Shown piece after piece: positions 17,633 through 25,899 of a DNA stretch of 64,000 bases. This stretch comes from an uncultured Bryobacterales bacterium (lineage in GTDB: Bacteria > Acidobacteriota > Terriglobia > Bryobacterales > UBA6623), in NCBI GenBank assembly GCA_951813605.1, contig OX638379.1, positions 4,290,062 to 4,354,061 on the forward strand. The letters are read 5' to 3'. The notes beneath the pieces are model-generated. The model saw only the letters and a list, made by a program, of their open reading frames with translations, was not told where the DNA came from and ran no database searches. Position 1 is the stretch's first letter. The number at the start of each line of letters is the position of its first letter. Both the position numbers and the translations under genes were made by a program.

Positions 17633-19888
17633 ATGTGTAAGAGATTCGGATCGCTTGGTTTTTGCCTGGTTATTGCGGCTGGTCCGACCGGACTCTCGGC
17701 TGCGACCGCAAAAGCACGTGCAGATTCACCGTTTACCGAACACCAAGAATCCCATTGGGCCTTCCAGCCCGTAACGACGCCGGCCGTTCCGGACGCACCC
17801 AGGGGAAACGCCATTGACGCGTTCGTCGCAGAGCGGCTGGGCGAGCGAGGCATCGCGCCGGGACCGCGAGCGGACAAGGTGACCTTGATCCGTCGCGCGA
17901 CGTTCGACCTTCACGGCCTGCCTCCTACGCCCGAGGAAGTGCGAGCGTTCCTCGCGGACGAATCGCCATCGGCATTCGCGAGGGCCGTAGACCGCCTGCT
18001 CTCGTCGCCGCGGTACGGCGAGCGGTGGGCGCGGCACTGGCTCGACCTGGCCCGCTACGCGGAGAGCGAGGGCTTCAAGTCCGACGAGACACGGCCAAAC
18101 GCGTGGAGGTATCGCGACTACGTGATCGACTCGCTCAACGCCGACAAGCCGTACGATCGGTTCGTCCTAGAGCAAATTGCCGGGGACGAGCTCTGGCCGG
18201 GTAGCGCCGCTGCGCGTATCGGGACAGGCTTCAACCGCCACTACGCGGACGAATCGAACGCTGCGATTCTCGTGCAGCGCCGCCAGGAGATTCTTCTCGA
18301 CATCACCGACACGGTGGGTGCTGTGTTCCTTGGGCTGACCTACGGCTGCGCGAAGTGCCACGACCACAAGTTCGACCCGATCCTGCAAGCGGACTACTAC
18401 CGTCTGCAAGCGTTCTTCACCAATGTCGCCACGGACGACGAGATTCATCTCATGAGCCCGGAGCAGCGGGAAGAGCGCCGCCGACGGCAAGCGGAGTGGG
18501 AGCTCGCCACCCGCGATATTCGAGCGCAAATGGACGCACTGCTGGACGAGAAGCGCGCCGAGGCGTATCAGACGCAGGTCAACCGCCGCTCGCCGGAGAC
18601 ACAGGAAGCCTTCGGCAAGCCGGAATCCGAGCGCACGATGTACGAAAGGCTGCTCTTCCAGCAGCACATGTGGCAGATGCGATACCACAACGACGCGAAG
18701 CTGGCCAACGCACTCGTGGACGAGGCCAAGGAGCGGTTTCGCGCGCTGGAAGCCCAGCTGGCCGAGTTCGACCATCTCAAGCCGGAGGAACTGCCCGTCG
18801 GCATCGGCATCCGCGAGATGGGAGCGGAGGCTCCGAAGACACACATCCTCTCTCTCGCCAACTACGCCGCGCCTTTGAACGAAGTGGAACCCGGATTCCT
18901 CACGCTGCTCGACCCGGAGCCCGCGACATACAGCCCGGCGCTAGGCGGACGTTCCTCTGGTCGCCGGACGGCTCTAGCCAAGTGGCTGGCCAACCCCGTG
19001 AACCCGCTGCCCGCGCGAGTCATGGTCAACCGGCTTTGGCACTACCATTTCGGTCAGGGCATCGTTCGAACGCCGAGCGACTTCGGGCTGATGGGAGAGC
19101 GCCCGACGCATCCGCAACTGCTCGACTGGCTCGCCTCGGAGTTCATGCGACATGGCTGGAGCCTGAAGCACTTGCACCGGCTCATCATGCTATCGGAGAC
19201 GTACCGGCAGACTTCCTCATTCCGCGAGGACGCGGCCGAGGCCGACCCGTTCAACCGCTTGCTGTGGCGGTTCCCTCCCCAGCGGCTCGAGGGAGAGGTC
19301 ATCCGCGATTCAATGCTTTCCGTTGCCGGACGGCTGAACAATCAAGTCGGCGGTCCGAGCGTCTACCCGGCCCTTCCAGAAGGCGCAGCCGAGCCTAGGG
19401 GCGGGTGGGACGTGCCCGAGCAGCAACACGAGCAGGACCGTCGCAGCGTGTACGTGTTCGTGCGGCGCAACTCGCGCTATCCGATGCTGGAATCGTTCGA
19501 CATGCCAGACACTCACGAGTCGTGCGCTCGTCGAGCTACGACGACGACAGCGCCGCAGGCGCTCGCGTTGCTCAACAGCGAGCACACGCTGGGCTGGGCC
19601 CGGGGCTTGGCCAGGCGCGTCCTGGAGGAAGCGGGGGCGGATCGCAACCGCCAGATACAAGCCGGGTTCCAGCTAGCCTACTCCCGTGCCCCGGACGCGT
19701 GGGAGAAGGACACTGCCCTGACGTTCCTCGACACACAGAGCAAGATCATCGCGGGCCGTGCCGCAGCCGGCGAGGCGCTGTACGTCCCGGACACGTTCCC
19801 GGAGGCGATGAGCCTGGAAGAAGCAGCCGCGGTAGTCGATTTCTGCCATATGCTGTTGAATTCCAACGAGTTCGTCTACATGAACTGA
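17633..19888 (+). CDS. DUF1549/DUF1553 (PSCyt2-PSD1) protein with haem-like motif
   Basis: Exported 751-aa protein of the large family first described in planctomycetes. The ATG at 17633 has GAGG 8 nt upstream and gives a signal peptide (LGFCLVIAAGPTGLSAA). DUF1549 occupies about residues 60-260: LIRRATFDLHGLPPTPEE, RWARHWLDLARYAESEGF, and YGCAKCHDHKFDPI, which has a CxxCH that may bind haem c. DUF1553 occupies about 440-700: ALAKWLANPVNPLPARVMVN, LWHYHFGQGIVRTPSDFG, RLIMLSETYRQTS. The gene is followed 32 bp later by a Tat-exported DUF1501 protein, the standard partner. The biochemical role of the pair is unknown. No PSCyt1 (DUF1549-upstream cytochrome) domain is present. Confidence 0.9.
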   Translation: MCKRFGSLGFCLVIAAGPTGLSAATAKARADSPFTEHQESHWAFQPVTTPAVPDAPRGNAIDAFVAERLGERGIAPGPRADKVTLIRRATFDLHGLPPTPEEVRAFLADESPSAFARAVDRLLSSPRYGERWARHWLDLARYAESEGFKSDETRPNAWRYRDYVIDSLNADKPYDRFVLEQIAGDELWPGSAAARIGTGFNRHYADESNAAILVQRRQEILLDITDTVGAVFLGLTYGCAKCHDHKFDPILQADYYRLQAFFTNVATDDEIHLMSPEQREERRRRQAEWELATRDIRAQMDALLDEKRAEAYQTQVNRRSPETQEAFGKPESERTMYERLLFQQHMWQMRYHNDAKLANALVDEAKERFRALEAQLAEFDHLKPEELPVGIGIREMGAEAPKTHILSLANYAAPLNEVEPGFLTLLDPEPATYSPALGGRSSGRRTALAKWLANPVNPLPARVMVNRLWHYHFGQGIVRTPSDFGLMGERPTHPQLLDWLASEFMRHGWSLKHLHRLIMLSETYRQTSSFREDAAEADPFNRLLWRFPPQRLEGEVIRDSMLSVAGRLNNQVGGPSVYPALPEGAAEPRGGWDVPEQQHEQDRRSVYVFVRRNSRYPMLESFDMPDTHESCARRATTTTAPQALALLNSEHTLGWARGLARRVLEEAGADRNRQIQAGFQLAYSRAPDAWEKDTALTFLDTQSKIIAGRAAAGEALYVPDTFPEAMSLEEAAAVVDFCHMLLNSNEFVYMN

Positions 19889-19920
19889 ACCAGTCCGAGT
19901 CCCTGAAGGGAGGGACCGAG

Positions 19921-21333
19921 ATGCGCAAGAAAACTTCCGATCCACTGGCTGCCAGAACCCGCAGGGCATTCCTGGCCCAGGCGGGAGGCGGCCTCGGCGC
20001 GCTTGCCCTCGCGGCGCTGCACGCCGACACAGGCTTGGCCGCCAGTGACGCGCTCGCTCAAAAAAGGCCCCATCACGAACCGACCGCGAAGTCCGTGATC
20101 TGGTGCTTCATGGAGGGCGGGCCGAGCCACATGGACACGTTCGACCCCAAGCCCGCCTTGGAAAAATACGCGGGCCAGCCAATGCCGGAGTCCTACGGCA
20201 GGCCGCTGACCGCGATGCCCGGCACAGCCCACAACACCCTGATGCCCTCGCAGCGCAAATGGGCACGCCACGGCGACAGCGGGCTGTGGGTGTCGGACTG
20301 GTACCCGCACGTGGCCCGTCACGTCGACGATCTCGCCGTGATTAGGTCATGCACGGCAGACGGTCTCAATCACGTCGGTTCGGTCTGCCAGATGAACACG
20401 GGCTCGATTCTCGCGGGACGGCCTTCCATGGGCGCCTGGGTAACGTACGGGCTGGGATCGGCGAATCGCAACCTGCCGACATACGTGATTCTCAATGACG
20501 AAGTCCGCATCAACGGCGATTCCAAGAACTGGAGCGCGGGGTTTCTCCCGGCGGCGTATCAAGGAACACTGTTCAAGCAGGAAGGCGCGCCGATACTCAA
20601 TTTGGAAACTCCAGGAGGGGTCGGTCCCGGGCAGCAGCGTGGAAAGCTTGACCTGCTGGCAGCCTTGAACCGCCACCACGCGGACAAACATCCGCAGGAG
20701 ACCGAGCTGGACGCCCGCCTGCAGTCGTACGAGCTGGCCTACCGCATGCAGGCGCACGCACCGGAGGCCGTCGATATCACCCAAGAGTCGGAAGCTACCA
20801 AGAAGCTCTACGGCATGGACGAGGAGCGCACTGCCCTGTACGGGAGGAACTTGCTGCTAGCGAGGCGGCTCGTGGAGCGGGGCGTTCGCTTCGTGCAGGC
20901 GTACTGCGGCGGATGGGATGCCCACCGCAAGATCGAGGAGAACCACACGAAGTGGTGCGGTGTCTCGGACAAGCCGATCGCCGGCCTGCTTGCCGACCTG
21001 AAGTCCCGCGGCATGCTGGACGAGACGCTAGTGATTTGGGGCGGAGAGTTCGGGCGCACGCCTTTCAACGAGCAAGGCGACGGGCGCGACCACAACCCCT
21101 GGGGCTTCACGATCTGGATGGCGGGCGGGGGCGTCAAAGGCGGGCAGACGATCGGCACGACCGACGAGCTCGGCTTGCGGGCCGAGCAGTCGCCCTATCA
21201 CGTGCATGACATTCACGCGACGATCTTGCACCTGGCGGGCCTCAACCATCTGGACCTGACTTACTTCCATAACGGTCGTTCCGAGCGCGCCACGATCAAC
21301 GGCGGGAAGCTGATCAACGAAGTTCTCGCCTGA
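19921..21333 (+). CDS. DUF1501 Tat-exported protein
   Basis: 470-aa protein of the sulfatase-like DUF1501 family, partner of the preceding DUF1549/1553 protein. The ATG at 19921 follows a purine-rich ribosome site (GAAGGGAGG) and gives a Tat signal with RTRRAFLAQAGGGLG at residues 13-27. Recognisable segments are FMEGGPSHMDTFDPKPAL, SCTADGLNHVGSVCQMNTG, FVQAYCGGWDAH, LVIWGGEFGRTPFNE and GRDHNPWGFTIWMAGGGVKGG. The frame stays open upstream to 19405, but that stretch is a shadow of the DUF1553 gene. Predicted periplasmic; family members are tied to oxidative catabolism only by association. Confidence 0.92.
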   Translation: MRKKTSDPLAARTRRAFLAQAGGGLGALALAALHADTGLAASDALAQKRPHHEPTAKSVIWCFMEGGPSHMDTFDPKPALEKYAGQPMPESYGRPLTAMPGTAHNTLMPSQRKWARHGDSGLWVSDWYPHVARHVDDLAVIRSCTADGLNHVGSVCQMNTGSILAGRPSMGAWVTYGLGSANRNLPTYVILNDEVRINGDSKNWSAGFLPAAYQGTLFKQEGAPILNLETPGGVGPGQQRGKLDLLAALNRHHADKHPQETELDARLQSYELAYRMQAHAPEAVDITQESEATKKLYGMDEERTALYGRNLLLARRLVERGVRFVQAYCGGWDAHRKIEENHTKWCGVSDKPIAGLLADLKSRGMLDETLVIWGGEFGRTPFNEQGDGRDHNPWGFTIWMAGGGVKGGQTIGTTDELGLRAEQSPYHVHDIHATILHLAGLNHLDLTYFHNGRSERATINGGKLINEVLA

Positions 21334-21367
21334 ATCGCCTGCCCTTCGGCGCATGCTACGGTAGAGC

Positions 21368-22972
21368 TTGCCTCCTCGCGGCAACCTGGACGGGGGGACA
21401 GCCGACCAATCGCCCCCTCGCCTCGCGCCGGTGCAGCCGCGTCTCTCGGCAGGCATCGTTCCGTACCGCATCGCGCCCTCGGGAGAATGCGAGATCTTCT
21501 GGGTCCGGCGGTCCAAGTCATTGCGTTTCATGGGCGGCTGGCACGCTTTCCCAGGCGGTCGGCTGTCAGCGGACGACGCGACCGTTCCCGTGCGCGGCGA
21601 AGTCGACGGCAACAATGCCTACGCGTCGTCGGGCGAACACGCGGCGCATCCTGCTTGTGCCTTGCGGGAACTGTTCGAGGAAGCCGGAGTCCTGTCGGCT
21701 GTCGGGACCCTGCCGGACGAGCAGGAACTGGACCGCGCTCGCGGGAAGTTGCTCGCGAACGAATTGGACTTCGCGGCGTGGCTTGAAAGCCACGGGCTGG
21801 CACTCGATGCGTCGAGGCTAGGATTTGCTGGGCGCTGGGTGACGCCCCCGCTTTCGAAAATACGCTTCGACGCGACTTTTTTCCTCTTGCACTGGCCGGC
21901 GAGCGACACCCGGCAGCCCAGCATCATCCCGGGCGAGCTCTCATCGGGCGAATGGATTGCCGCAAGCCGTGCCCTGACCCAATGGGACGCGGGAGAGGTC
22001 CTGCTAGCGCAGCCGACACTGGAGACGATCCGAGTTCTGGCCGAGGACGGGCCGGAAGGGAGCAGCCGGCTCTGGCGATCGCAGGCGCACGAGCCAAACT
22101 CGCCGCATTCGATCGAGCTCCGGCCACTGATCCGGGTCATTCCAGTGGCCGCCAGGACGCTTCCGCCTGCCACCCACACGAACGCGCTGCTGCTCGGAGG
22201 CAGGGACATGATCCTGGTCGATCCCGGCTCGCCGTGGGAAAGCGAGTTGCTTTGTCTGCGCGAGATCATCGAATCGGAATCGCAAAGGACGGGGGGCCAG
22301 CTGCGGGGGATTTGGCTGTCGCACCATCACGAAGACCACGTGGCGGGAGCGGAGCTGTTGCGCCGCCATTTCGGCGTGTCGATCTATTGCCATGCAGCGA
22401 CCGCCAGCCGACTCAGCCATGCAGGAATTCGAATCGACGGTCGACTCAAGGACGGGGAGTTAGTCGAACTTGCCGGCAAGCCGACGATTCATGTCCGAGT
22501 TCTTCACACCCCGGGCCACGCCAGCGGCCATCTATGCTTTCTGGAGGAGCGCATGGGCACTCTGCTTTGCGGCGACATGATTTCCGGCTATAGCACGGTG
22601 GTGATCAATCCCCCTGACGGAAGCATGGAGGAGTACCTCGGCTCCTTGGAAAGACTTTCTGCCTTGGACCCTCAAGTTCTTGTTCCAAGCCACGGTTCGA
22701 TGATTCCGGAGGCTCCGAAGGTCCTCCGCGAGGCACGGCGACACCGCCTCTGGCGCGAGGAGCGCGTATTCGAAGCCTGGAAGGACGGCGAACGCGATCC
22801 TGAAGCGATGCTGGCCCCGGTATACGGGGAATTGCACCCGCTCGCTCGACCTATCGCGGTTCGACAGCTGCTAGCTCATTTGGAGCGCTTGGAAGCAATC
22901 GGCCGGATCCGCCGCCTGAGTCCCCAGCTGCACTTGCAGATCGGCCGTCGCTACGCGCGTCACTTGCCATAG
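21368..22972 (+). CDS. NUDT19-like Nudix domain fused to metallo-beta-lactamase hydrolase
   Basis: 534-aa two-domain protein. The N-terminal Nudix domain (about residues 27-245) has GGWHAFPGGRLS separated by about 30 residues from CALRELFEEAGVL, an insertion inside the Nudix box as in NUDT19/RP2p-type CoA diphosphatases. The second domain (about 255-450) is an MBL fold with LSHHHEDHVAG (HxHxDH), HTPGHASGH, LLCGDMISG and VPSHG, closest in pattern to LACTB2-type hydrolases. A short winged-helix-like tail follows. No signal peptide, so cytosolic. The start is uncertain: TTG 21368 or GTG 21431, which begins just before the Nudix fold. The substrate is not evident; a CoA-ester or nucleotide-linked substrate is a guess. 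Confidence 0.85.
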   Translation: MPPRGNLDGGTADQSPPRLAPVQPRLSAGIVPYRIAPSGECEIFWVRRSKSLRFMGGWHAFPGGRLSADDATVPVRGEVDGNNAYASSGEHAAHPACALRELFEEAGVLSAVGTLPDEQELDRARGKLLANELDFAAWLESHGLALDASRLGFAGRWVTPPLSKIRFDATFFLLHWPASDTRQPSIIPGELSSGEWIAASRALTQWDAGEVLLAQPTLETIRVLAEDGPEGSSRLWRSQAHEPNSPHSIELRPLIRVIPVAARTLPPATHTNALLLGGRDMILVDPGSPWESELLCLREIIESESQRTGGQLRGIWLSHHHEDHVAGAELLRRHFGVSIYCHAATASRLSHAGIRIDGRLKDGELVELAGKPTIHVRVLHTPGHASGHLCFLEERMGTLLCGDMISGYSTVVINPPDGSMEEYLGSLERLSALDPQVLVPSHGSMIPEAPKVLREARRHRLWREERVFEAWKDGERDPEAMLAPVYGELHPLARPIAVRQLLAHLERLEAIGRIRRLSPQLHLQIGRRYARHLP

Positions 22973-23785
22973 CTTCCAGCACTCCATATCAGGCCCGCTC
23001 ATACAAGTCGATGGCGCACACTACCCTCGACCGTCGCTGCTGAGCCGCAACTCAGCTACGATTCAATTCAGTGGAATCCTCGAAGAAACTCTGCACACAT
23101 GGCTCAGAAATCAGAAAGCAGAATCCAACTGTTGTTTGATAAGTACGTCCACAATCTCCAGTGAATCTATCAAAGGCAAGCACATCTTATATCTGCGAAT
23201 CCTGCGTAGTACAGACCGTTTCATTGTGAATATAGCAACATGATTCCATACTAGTTGGTATCTGTATTTTCGACACCGTCTGCGTTCTGGATTGAGTGCC
23301 TGATGGATTAATTTGAATCAGGAAGCAGGAATGCGGGCCCGTCGCTTCCGGTCGCATGGGAATGGGTGCGTCTTACGTGGAGCCTTGACTCGAACCATCT
23401 GCCCAACCTGTACAGCACGGCTCCAAGCAAGGTCAACGCGACAGCAATCTCAGCATGGCGCGCTTGTCGTTAGGTCCTTGCCAGACGGGGCGTTGCAAGT
23501 TCATGCGATCCGGGCACTTCGAGACTGTTGCCCAAGGGCTCCTGTGGGGCGGTTACGGGCATGGGGCGAATCGCGGCAAGAATGCTACCAGCAGCCGCCA
23601 TGTGCCAGCCGGTAGGCGGCGCAATGGCTCGGCTGGAACATGTCACCGGCTCGCAACGGGCTGCCGCGTTCTCAAGTCGCTGCAGAGAGATCTTCTCTCG
23701 CCCCACGGCCGATGTCGGATCCAACGAAGGCTCCGTCGCTTCTCTCCTGCGACCGAAACTCCGGGCCGTTGCTACGCTGAAGCGG
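22973..23785. other. 813-bp intergenic region with AT-rich island
   Basis: No credible gene. Bases 23101-23280 contain 73 G/C of 180 (41%), far below the neighbouring genes, which are near 60-65%. A CCTGAT/ATCAGG inverted repeat lies at about 23300-23323. The region lies directly upstream of trpF and could hold its regulation or be a remnant of foreign DNA. Confidence 0.5.
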
Positions 23786-24427
23786 ATGTCGGACGCATGG
23801 AAGCCGACCTTGCGCAAGGTTTGTGGAATCACCCGTCCCGCTGACGCGCGGCTCGCTGTCAGGGCCGGAGCGAACGCTGTCGGAATGGTCTTTTATTCGC
23901 CCAGCCCACGGTCCGTCACGGCGCGCCAGGCGGAACACGTCGCCTCGGCCATACCTGAGGGGATTCGCAGGGTCGGCGTGTTCGTCAGCGAGCGGCCTGA
24001 CGTCATTCTGTCGGCGATCGAGCGAGCGCGTCTCACGGTGGTCCAACTCCACGGGGAGGAGAGCGCCGAGGATTGCGCAACAGTCCGTCGAGCCGTCGGG
24101 GACAGCCTGGAGATCTGGAAAGCGGTCCATGTGGGGCCCGGCTTTGAGGGTGTCAATCTCTCGGAGTTCGCGGTCGACGCTTTCTTGCTTGATACAGCCC
24201 GCGAACGAGCGTACGGCGGTACCGGAAAGGCTTTTCCATGGCATCTGGCACTGCGCGCCAAGCCCTTCGGGAAGGTTGTCCTCGCGGGCGGCTTGGACGG
24301 GGGCAATGTCGCGCGAGCGGTACGCGTCGTCCGACCGTGGGGAGTCGATTCCAGTTCCCGGCTGGAAGATCGCCCGGGCGTCAAGGACCCGGACAAGGTA
24401 ACCCGCTTCCTCGACGCTGTGCGTTGA
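23786..24427 (+). CDS. trpF: Phosphoribosylanthranilate isomerase
   Basis: Tryptophan biosynthesis TIM-barrel enzyme converting phosphoribosylanthranilate to CdRP. From ATG 23786 the protein is 213 aa, normal for TrpF. LRKVCGITRPADARLAV holds the catalytic Cys (about residue 13), and VGMVFYSPSPRSVT, VVQLHGEESAED, FLLDTARERAYGGTGKAFPW (catalytic Asp) and LAGGLDGGNV (phosphate-binding) follow in order. The longer upstream frame to 23528 has no homology. trpF is separated from trpB (56508-57710) and no other trp genes are nearby, so the pathway is dispersed. Confidence 0.95.
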   Translation: MSDAWKPTLRKVCGITRPADARLAVRAGANAVGMVFYSPSPRSVTARQAEHVASAIPEGIRRVGVFVSERPDVILSAIERARLTVVQLHGEESAEDCATVRRAVGDSLEIWKAVHVGPGFEGVNLSEFAVDAFLLDTARERAYGGTGKAFPWHLALRAKPFGKVVLAGGLDGGNVARAVRVVRPWGVDSSSRLEDRPGVKDPDKVTRFLDAVR

Positions 24428-24448
24428 AGGCCGCGAGGCCAAGAGCCA

Positions 24449-24832
24449 GTGGCAAGCTCGCGAATTCGGTATTTCCTCGGCGACCTAGTCGCGACGACTG
24501 TGGCCTGCTCGAGCATAGCGGCCTTCACGGGCACTTGCGTGCCGTCCGACTGTCCCCCCTGGGCTCTTATGCCGCTGGGCATGGCATTGGGCATGGCGCT
24601 ATCAATTCCGTGCTGGCTCGCGGCCGGGCCGCTGCTGGGGATGATCGAGCCGATGCTTCAGATCATGCTCGGGGGCATGGTGGCGGGTATGGCTGCCGGG
24701 ATGTCGGCGGGACACGAGCCCGCGCCCGGACTGCTTGCGCTAGCGGCTCTGGGAGCGGGGTGCGGAGCTGTCACCAGCCTCGCCATAGGCGCCTCTGACT
24801 GGATCCTGCGCCAGGGTGAAGCGGATGAGTAG
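24449..24832 (+). CDS. Small Gly/Met-rich membrane protein, unknown function
   Basis: 127-aa protein with about four hydrophobic segments (residues 8-28, 38-62, 66-86, 90-116). Segments 2 and 3 are built of repeated GM/GxxxG steps, for example LGMALGMALSIP and GGMVAGMAAGMSAGH, which suggests tightly packed helices. It starts at a GTG at 24449, 21 bp after trpF, and its last codons overlap the start of the methyltransferase gene (ATGAGTAG), which supports it being a real, translationally coupled gene. I do not recognise the family. Confidence 0.6.
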   Translation: MASSRIRYFLGDLVATTVACSSIAAFTGTCVPSDCPPWALMPLGMALGMALSIPCWLAAGPLLGMIEPMLQIMLGGMVAGMAAGMSAGHEPAPGLLALAALGAGCGAVTSLAIGASDWILRQGEADE

Positions 24833-25439
24833 CAGCGACCGAGGCAAGTGGAATCGCGCCGCGCCGCGCTACGAGAGCTTCGCCGCGCGGGCTGCGGAAC
24901 AGCGATGGGCGAGGTATAAGCGGAAACTCTTCTCTGGCATGCAGGGGAAAGTGCTATTCCTCGCCGCAGGCACCGGGCTAGATTTCCAATTCTTCCCTCC
25001 GGGGAAGACGATTGTTGCCATCGATGTAAGCGAGCAAATGCTCCGCCGGGCAGCCCCGCGGGCTCGTCGATACCGTGGCGCGATCCACCTGCAGCAGATG
25101 AATGTCGGCCAGCTCGCATTCCAGGACGCGAGCTTCGACCAAGTCTACACGTCCTGCACGTTCTGCTCCGTTTCTGAGCCCCTGGAGGGATTACGCCAGA
25201 TCAGACGAGTCCTGCGACCGGACGGCACCCTGCTCATGTTCGAGCACACGGTCAGCCGCTGGTTCCCGTTCAACGCGATGCTGCACGCATGCACGCCTCT
25301 TTCTCGGCGGTTCGGTCCCGAGATGAACCGCCCCACAGTCCGCAGCGTGCGCCAAGCCGGCTTCGAGGTGCGGCGCGTGGAGCGGCACTATCTGGACGTA
25401 CTCAAGACCATCAAGGCACGCAAGCCCGTGCCGCGCTGA
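24825..25439 (+). CDS. Class I SAM-dependent methyltransferase (METTL7/UbiE-like)
   Basis: 204-aa Rossmann-fold methyltransferase starting at ATG 24825, overlapping the preceding membrane-protein gene. Motif I is VLFLAAGTGLDFQFFP (about residues 44-59), motif II IVAIDVSEQML, and the later DASFDQVYTSCTFCSVSEP and VLRPDGTLLMFEHT (about 128-141) complete the SAM fold. The C-terminal VERHYLDVLKTIKARKP resembles thiol/METTL7 and phospholipid N-methyltransferase relatives. Coupling to a membrane protein suggests a lipid or membrane-linked substrate, which is inference. Confidence 0.85.
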   Translation: MSSSDRGKWNRAAPRYESFAARAAEQRWARYKRKLFSGMQGKVLFLAAGTGLDFQFFPPGKTIVAIDVSEQMLRRAAPRARRYRGAIHLQQMNVGQLAFQDASFDQVYTSCTFCSVSEPLEGLRQIRRVLRPDGTLLMFEHTVSRWFPFNAMLHACTPLSRRFGPEMNRPTVRSVRQAGFEVRRVERHYLDVLKTIKARKPVPR

Positions 25440-25488
25440 GAAAGTCTAGCAACCCGCGCTGCGACGGGCGCCTGTGGAAGATACCCGT

Positions 25489-25836
25489 TTAGGTGAGAAT
25501 GTCGACTTGGCCTCGGAACACCGCGCCCTCTTCGACTCGGAGTTCGTGCGTCTCCAATTTCCCGACTACGTCGGCACTCGAGGTCAGTGCGGTGCGCTCC
25601 AGACCCTTCACGTTGCCGCGCACGGTGCCTTGGATCAAGACTTGGTTGGCCTCGATGTCAGCTTCCACCACTCCTTCCCGGAGGATTACCACTTTTTGCG
25701 ACGGAATCTCGATGGTGCCTTTGAATCGTCCAGATACCGTCAGGTCTCCCTTAGCTACGATAGAGCCCTCCATGCGCAAGGTTCTGCCGATATGGGAGGC
25801 TTCTCCGTCATTAGCACTACTAGAGCCTTTGGCCAT
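25489..25836 (-). CDS. Bactofilin (polymer-forming cytoskeletal protein)
   Basis: 115-aa bactofilin. The right-handed beta-helix core is seen as repeated hydrophobic-glycine ladders: LRMEGSIVAKGDLTVSGRFKGT, VVILREGVVEADIEANQVLIQG, VRGNVKGLERTALTSSADVVG. The charged, disordered N-terminal tail (MAKGSSSANDGEAS) is also typical. Bactofilins self-assemble into filaments that scaffold cell-wall enzymes or shape determinants on the cytoplasmic membrane. It is a single gene convergent with the methyltransferase, and no peptidase M23 partner is adjacent. Confidence 0.92.
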   Translation of the reverse strand: MAKGSSSANDGEASHIGRTLRMEGSIVAKGDLTVSGRFKGTIEIPSQKVVILREGVVEADIEANQVLIQGTVRGNVKGLERTALTSSADVVGKLETHELRVEEGAVFRGQVDILT

Positions 25837-25899
25837 TTCGAAAGCTTACCATGATTGATCCGCCGTCTAGCGCGAGGCGGGGCGAACCGCGCAGCGCGA

